NCBI GenBank assembly: GCA_046538735.1
Contig: JBKHII010000003.1
Location: 38,443 to 102,442 of the forward strand
Origin: SLST01 sp046538735
GTDB taxonomy: Bacteria; Spirochaetota; Spirochaetia; DSM-27196; SLST01
Reading direction: 5' to 3'
Length of the DNA: 64,000 nt
The translations under genes were made by a program, and so were the position numbers. Positions within the stretch are counted from its first letter, which is position 1. The number at the start of each line of letters is the position of its first letter. The notes below the pieces were generated by a model. The model was not told the DNA's origin and searched no databases. It worked only from the letters and a program-made list of their open reading frames with translations. Below, one piece after another: positions 60,969 to 64,000 of the stretch.

Positions 60969-62395
60969 TGCGTTACCATCTCGTGCCCTTCGGCTGCCAG
61001 ATGAACCTCTCCGACTCCGAGCGCATCCGCTCGGTTCTCGAATCGCTCGGGTACGAGCGCTCCGAGCGCGAAGAGGACGCCGACATCCTCGGGATCGTCG
61101 CGTGCTCCGTGCGCCAGAAGGCGATCGACAAGGTCTACACGAGGATCCACCGCTGGAACCAGTGGAAGAACGAACGCAGCGTGCTCACCTTCGTCTCGGG
61201 ATGCGTGCTTCCGGCCGACCGGGAGAAGTTCATGGACCGCTTCGATCTTCTCTTCACGATCAACGAGCTCCCGCAGCTCCCCGAGATGCTCCAGCAGTAC
61301 GGCCTCGTCACCCCGGCCTCGCTTCGCGCTGCCGAGCACGCCGTCGTGGGGGCGAACGACCGGCGGAGGGGATACTGGAAGATCGACGCGAGCTACTCGA
61401 GCCGGTTCGAGGCGTTCGTGCCGATCCAGAACGGCTGCGACAAGTTCTGCACCTTCTGCGCCGTGCCGTACACGCGCGGCCGCGAGGTCTCGCGCCCGAG
61501 CGCGGAGATCCTCGCCGAGGTGCGCGCCCTCGTGAACGAAGGCTACCGCTCGATCACGCTCCTCGGGCAGAACGTGAACTCGTACGGGCTCGATCGCCGG
61601 AGCGAGCGCGAGGGCGACGAGCTCACCTTCGCCGAGCTCCTGCGCGAGATCGGCGAGATCGGTCGGGAGAGCGACCGCAGGTTCTGGACGTACTTCACGT
61701 CGCCGCACCCGCACGACATGACCGACGAGGTGATCGACGTCGTCGCCGAGTACCCGGTCCTCGCGCGCCAGATTCACCTCCCGATCCAGTCGGGCGACGA
61801 CAAGGTGCTCATGAAGATGAACCGGAACTACAAGGTCGGGGAGTACCGGCGGATCGTGGAGAAGATCCGCTCCACGATTCCGGAAGCCACGCTCTTCACC
61901 GACATCATCGTGGGATTCACCGGGGAGACCGACGAGCAGTTCGAGGCGACGCGCGCCGCGATGCGCGAGTTCGCGTACAACATGGCGTACATCGCGATCT
62001 ACTCGCCGCGCCCCGGGGCGGCGAGCTCGCGCTGGCAGGACGACGTCGCGCACGAAGAGAAGCGCCGGCGGCTGCACGAGCTCTCCGGAGAGCTTCAGGA
62101 GGCGTCGCTCCGGTACAACCGTGCGCTCGTGGGCCGCGAGCTCTCGGTGCTCGTGGAAGGAGCGGATCGCAAGGACGGCTACCTCACCGGGAAGACCGAA
62201 GGAAAGCTCATCGTCCGCTTCGCCTCGAACGACGAGTCGCTCGTGGGGAGGTTCGTGACGGTGCGCATCAACGACGCGGCGCCGCTCTCGATGGAGGGCA
62301 GCTTCGTGGGCGTGGAGCCTGACACGCTCGCGGACGCCGCTCCGTACGACCTCCGGGCGCGCGAAGCAGGCCGGGAGGCCCTCACCGCGCGATGA
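60968..62395 (+). CDS. miaB: tRNA-2-methylthio-N6-dimethylallyladenosine synthase
   Basis: A 475-residue methylthiotransferase. The N-terminal UPF0004 domain ligates one cluster through Cys in FGCQMNLSD, GIVACSVRQKAI and SGCVLP. The radical SAM cluster is CDKFCTFC in NGCDKFCTFCAVPYTRG. The TRAM domain lies at about 405-460 (VEGADRKDGYLTGKTEGK). It adds methylthio groups at C2 of i6A37. The start ATG overlaps the FNR stop; the open frame further upstream is shared with FNR in a different reading. The next gene is mtaB, overlapping by ATGA. Confidence 0.94.
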   Translation: MRYHLVPFGCQMNLSDSERIRSVLESLGYERSEREEDADILGIVACSVRQKAIDKVYTRIHRWNQWKNERSVLTFVSGCVLPADREKFMDRFDLLFTINELPQLPEMLQQYGLVTPASLRAAEHAVVGANDRRRGYWKIDASYSSRFEAFVPIQNGCDKFCTFCAVPYTRGREVSRPSAEILAEVRALVNEGYRSITLLGQNVNSYGLDRRSEREGDELTFAELLREIGEIGRESDRRFWTYFTSPHPHDMTDEVIDVVAEYPVLARQIHLPIQSGDDKVLMKMNRNYKVGEYRRIVEKIRSTIPEATLFTDIIVGFTGETDEQFEATRAAMREFAYNMAYIAIYSPRPGAASSRWQDDVAHEEKRRRLHELSGELQEASLRYNRALVGRELSVLVEGADRKDGYLTGKTEGKLIVRFASNDESLVGRFVTVRINDAAPLSMEGSFVGVEPDTLADAAPYDLRAREAGREALTAR

Positions 62396-63801
62396 GCACG
62401 CACACCCGCTCGGTCGCGTTTGCCACGCTCGGCTGCAAGCTCAACCAGTTCGAGACCGATTCGCTCGCCACGCAGTTCCGTGACGCCGGCTACCGGATCG
62501 CGGCGTTCGAGGAGCCGGCGGACGTCTACGTGATCAACACGTGCACCGTCACGAACCGCGCCGACCGGAAGAGCCGCAACCTCCTCTACCGGGCGCACCG
62601 AAACGGGGATCTGCGGCGTGCGGAAGCGGAGCCCACCGGCGCCCCGCTCGTCGTGGTGACCGGCTGCTACGTGAACGGCCGTCGAGACGAGCTCGAAGCC
62701 GACGGCTCGACCTACTTCGTACCGAACGAGCAGAAGCAGAGCATCCCGGCGCTCGTAGACGGTCACTTCCGCGGCGAAGTCGTCCATCCGACCGGAAGCG
62801 TCTTCGACTTCCCGCTCCCCGACCGGATCTTCCACACGCGGAGCATCGTGAAGGTGCAGGACGGCTGCGACAACTTCTGCACCTTCTGCATCATCCCCCA
62901 CGTCCGCGGGCGCGCGACCAGCAGACCGTGGCCGGAGGTCGTCCGCTCGGTGCGCGAGGCGGTCGCGGGCGGCGCTCGCGAGGTCGTGCTGACCGGCGTG
63001 AACATGAGCCGCTACGCGAACGACGGCGTGGACTTCGCCGAGCTCGTCGCCCGCTGCCTCAACATCGAGGCGCACGCCCCTGACGTCCACGGCGGCCCGG
63101 CCGACTTCCGCCTGCGGATCTCCTCGCTTGAGCCCGATCGGCTCACCGACCGCTTCATTGCGCTCTTCGATCATCCACGGATGGTGCCGCACCTCCACCT
63201 CTGCCTCCAGTCTGCCTCCGAGCGCGTCCTGCTCGCGATGCGACGCCGGTACACCTTCAAGCGCTACGCGGAGCTCGCGCTCGCGCTTCGCGAGCGTGAC
63301 CCGCTCTTCAACCTCACGACCGACCTCATCGTGGGCTTCCCCGGCGAGACCGACGCGGAGCTCGAGGAGAGTCTCCGAGCGATCGAATCGATCGGCTTCG
63401 GCCACGTCCACACCTTCCCCTACTCGCTGCGAAAGGGAACGCGCGCCGAACGCATGGACGGACACCTTCCCGCACGAGTGAAGACCGATCGTTCCGCGCT
63501 CGTCCGCGAGACCGCCGAACGCACCAAGCGCCGGTACCGCACCCGTCTCATCGGCACGACCGAGCGGATGCTCGTGGAGCGAGCGGAGCGAATCGGTCGG
63601 ACGCTCCGACTCACCGGTCTCGGCGAGCACTACGTTCCGATCGTCGTGGACGTGCCGCTCGAAGACGGACGCAGCGACGATGCCCCGCCATTGAGCGGAG
63701 CGTCCCGCTATGAGAATCGATTCGTCTCGGTCCGCATCTCCTCGATCGCCGACGGCACGGACCCGCCGCTCCTGGCCGACCTCGTGGAGCCCATCGCATG
63801 A
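62392..63801 (+). CDS. mtaB: tRNA threonylcarbamoyladenosine methylthiotransferase
   Basis: A 469-residue member of the same family as MiaB. Cluster ligands appear in TLGCKLNQFETD, INTCTVTNRADRKSR and VTGCYVNG; the radical SAM motif is CDNFCTFCIIPHVRGR. LGCKLNQFE and TCTVTNRADRKSRN are the MtaB type. A C-terminal TRAM-like region (about 380-450) completes it. It converts t6A37 to ms2t6A37 in tRNA. Starts in the stop codon of miaB, ends in ATGA with a partial gene at 63798. Two tRNA position-37 modification enzymes are thus produced together. Confidence 0.93.
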   Translation: MSTHTRSVAFATLGCKLNQFETDSLATQFRDAGYRIAAFEEPADVYVINTCTVTNRADRKSRNLLYRAHRNGDLRRAEAEPTGAPLVVVTGCYVNGRRDELEADGSTYFVPNEQKQSIPALVDGHFRGEVVHPTGSVFDFPLPDRIFHTRSIVKVQDGCDNFCTFCIIPHVRGRATSRPWPEVVRSVREAVAGGAREVVLTGVNMSRYANDGVDFAELVARCLNIEAHAPDVHGGPADFRLRISSLEPDRLTDRFIALFDHPRMVPHLHLCLQSASERVLLAMRRRYTFKRYAELALALRERDPLFNLTTDLIVGFPGETDAELEESLRAIESIGFGHVHTFPYSLRKGTRAERMDGHLPARVKTDRSALVRETAERTKRRYRTRLIGTTERMLVERAERIGRTLRLTGLGEHYVPIVVDVPLEDGRSDDAPPLSGASRYENRFVSVRISSIADGTDPPLLADLVEPIA

Positions 63802-64000
63802 CGCTCTACCTGACCGACTCGGATCGGATCGCGCGAGCGCTCAGACGGGCGAACGAGGAAAGCGCGGAAGTGCGCACGCTTCCCAAACGCCTCACGAGCT
63901 CCGCGGCGGCGGTCGGGGCCTTCGTGGAGGAGCTTCGCCCCGGCTTCGTCGTCGTCGTCGCAACGGATCGGAACGCCGCGGCAGGCGGGCGCACGGCAGG
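63798..64000 (+). CDS. Start of a gene cut by the right edge, unknown function
   Basis: MTLYLTDSDRIARALRRANE is followed by an Ala/Val-rich stretch to the edge; 67 codons can be read. The start overlaps the mtaB stop (ATGA), which makes the call plausible. The residue pattern is too short to assign a family, and the Val-rich VVVV segment may be part of a Rossmann-like or membrane protein. Confidence 0.6.
   Translation, partial: MTLYLTDSDRIARALRRANEESAEVRTLPKRLTSSAAAVGAFVEELRPGFVVVVATDRNAAAGGRTA

Noticed and set aside
1..64000. CRISPR arrays, insertion sequences, prophage genes, rRNA or tRNA genes
   Set aside because: No regularly spaced repeats, no transposase or integrase motifs, and no rRNA-like or tRNA-like stretches were noticed in the short gaps between genes; tRNA absence was judged by eye only.

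Overview
This is a dense, GC-rich bacterial chromosome segment with no rRNA, tRNA, CRISPR array or insertion sequence that I could see. The organism is most likely a free-living, Gram-negative-type spirochaete or a close relative. Pointers are several lipoproteins plus lgt, OmpA and beta-barrel proteins, an Rnf/Nqr pump, a class III cyclase and several Treponema-like proteins of unknown function. That assignment is inference. Sixty kilobases hold about 50 genes with very short gaps, and many neighbours overlap by 4 bp or are joined tail to tail.

Layout. At 1-2932 (minus) is a pyruvate dehydrogenase operon: a small FMN/PNPOx-like protein, pdhA, pdhB and the start of the E2 gene. It diverges from an operon at 3186-7666 for an Nqr/Rnf-type redox-driven ion pump (B, C, D, E and F subunits, no A). 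One long palindrome lies between the two promoters. A c-di-GMP signalling protein (7795), a large zinc-peptidase/propeller/barrel protein (9918), aroK-aroC, rubredoxin, three exported proteins, an ABC-F ATPase, exonuclease III, a rhomboid, prfA-prmC, a RelA/SpoT enzyme, a 66-residue histidine-kinase-like fragment, trmL and a NeuB-like synthase follow on the plus strand to 29584.

Aconitase (minus) then diverges from the most remarkable gene of the window, 32390-35794. It fuses a 2-oxoacid dehydrogenase E1 alpha, E1 beta, a lipoyl domain and a beta-ketoacyl-ACP synthase III in one chain, with all catalytic residues of the last domain present. It could couple decarboxylation of branched-chain 2-oxoacids directly to initiation of fatty acid synthesis. 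lipA, for lipoate synthesis, is at 59253-60182.

The second half has envelope and surface genes (36814-40707), beta-mannosidase with a sugar isomerase (40827-44170), lgt, an aldo/keto reductase, a 59-residue zinc ribbon, two FAD oxidoreductases, a class III cyclase lacking the usual catalytic Asn, ligA, thpR, an alpha-mannosidase with a LamG protein, lipA, and an operon of a flavin reductase with two tRNA methylthiotransferases (miaB, mtaB).

Two genome-style features recur. Many transcription units have a -10 hexamer only about 4-11 bases before the start codon, so their mRNAs should be leaderless. In addition, five of eight tail-to-tail gene pairs overlap by 12-43 bp.
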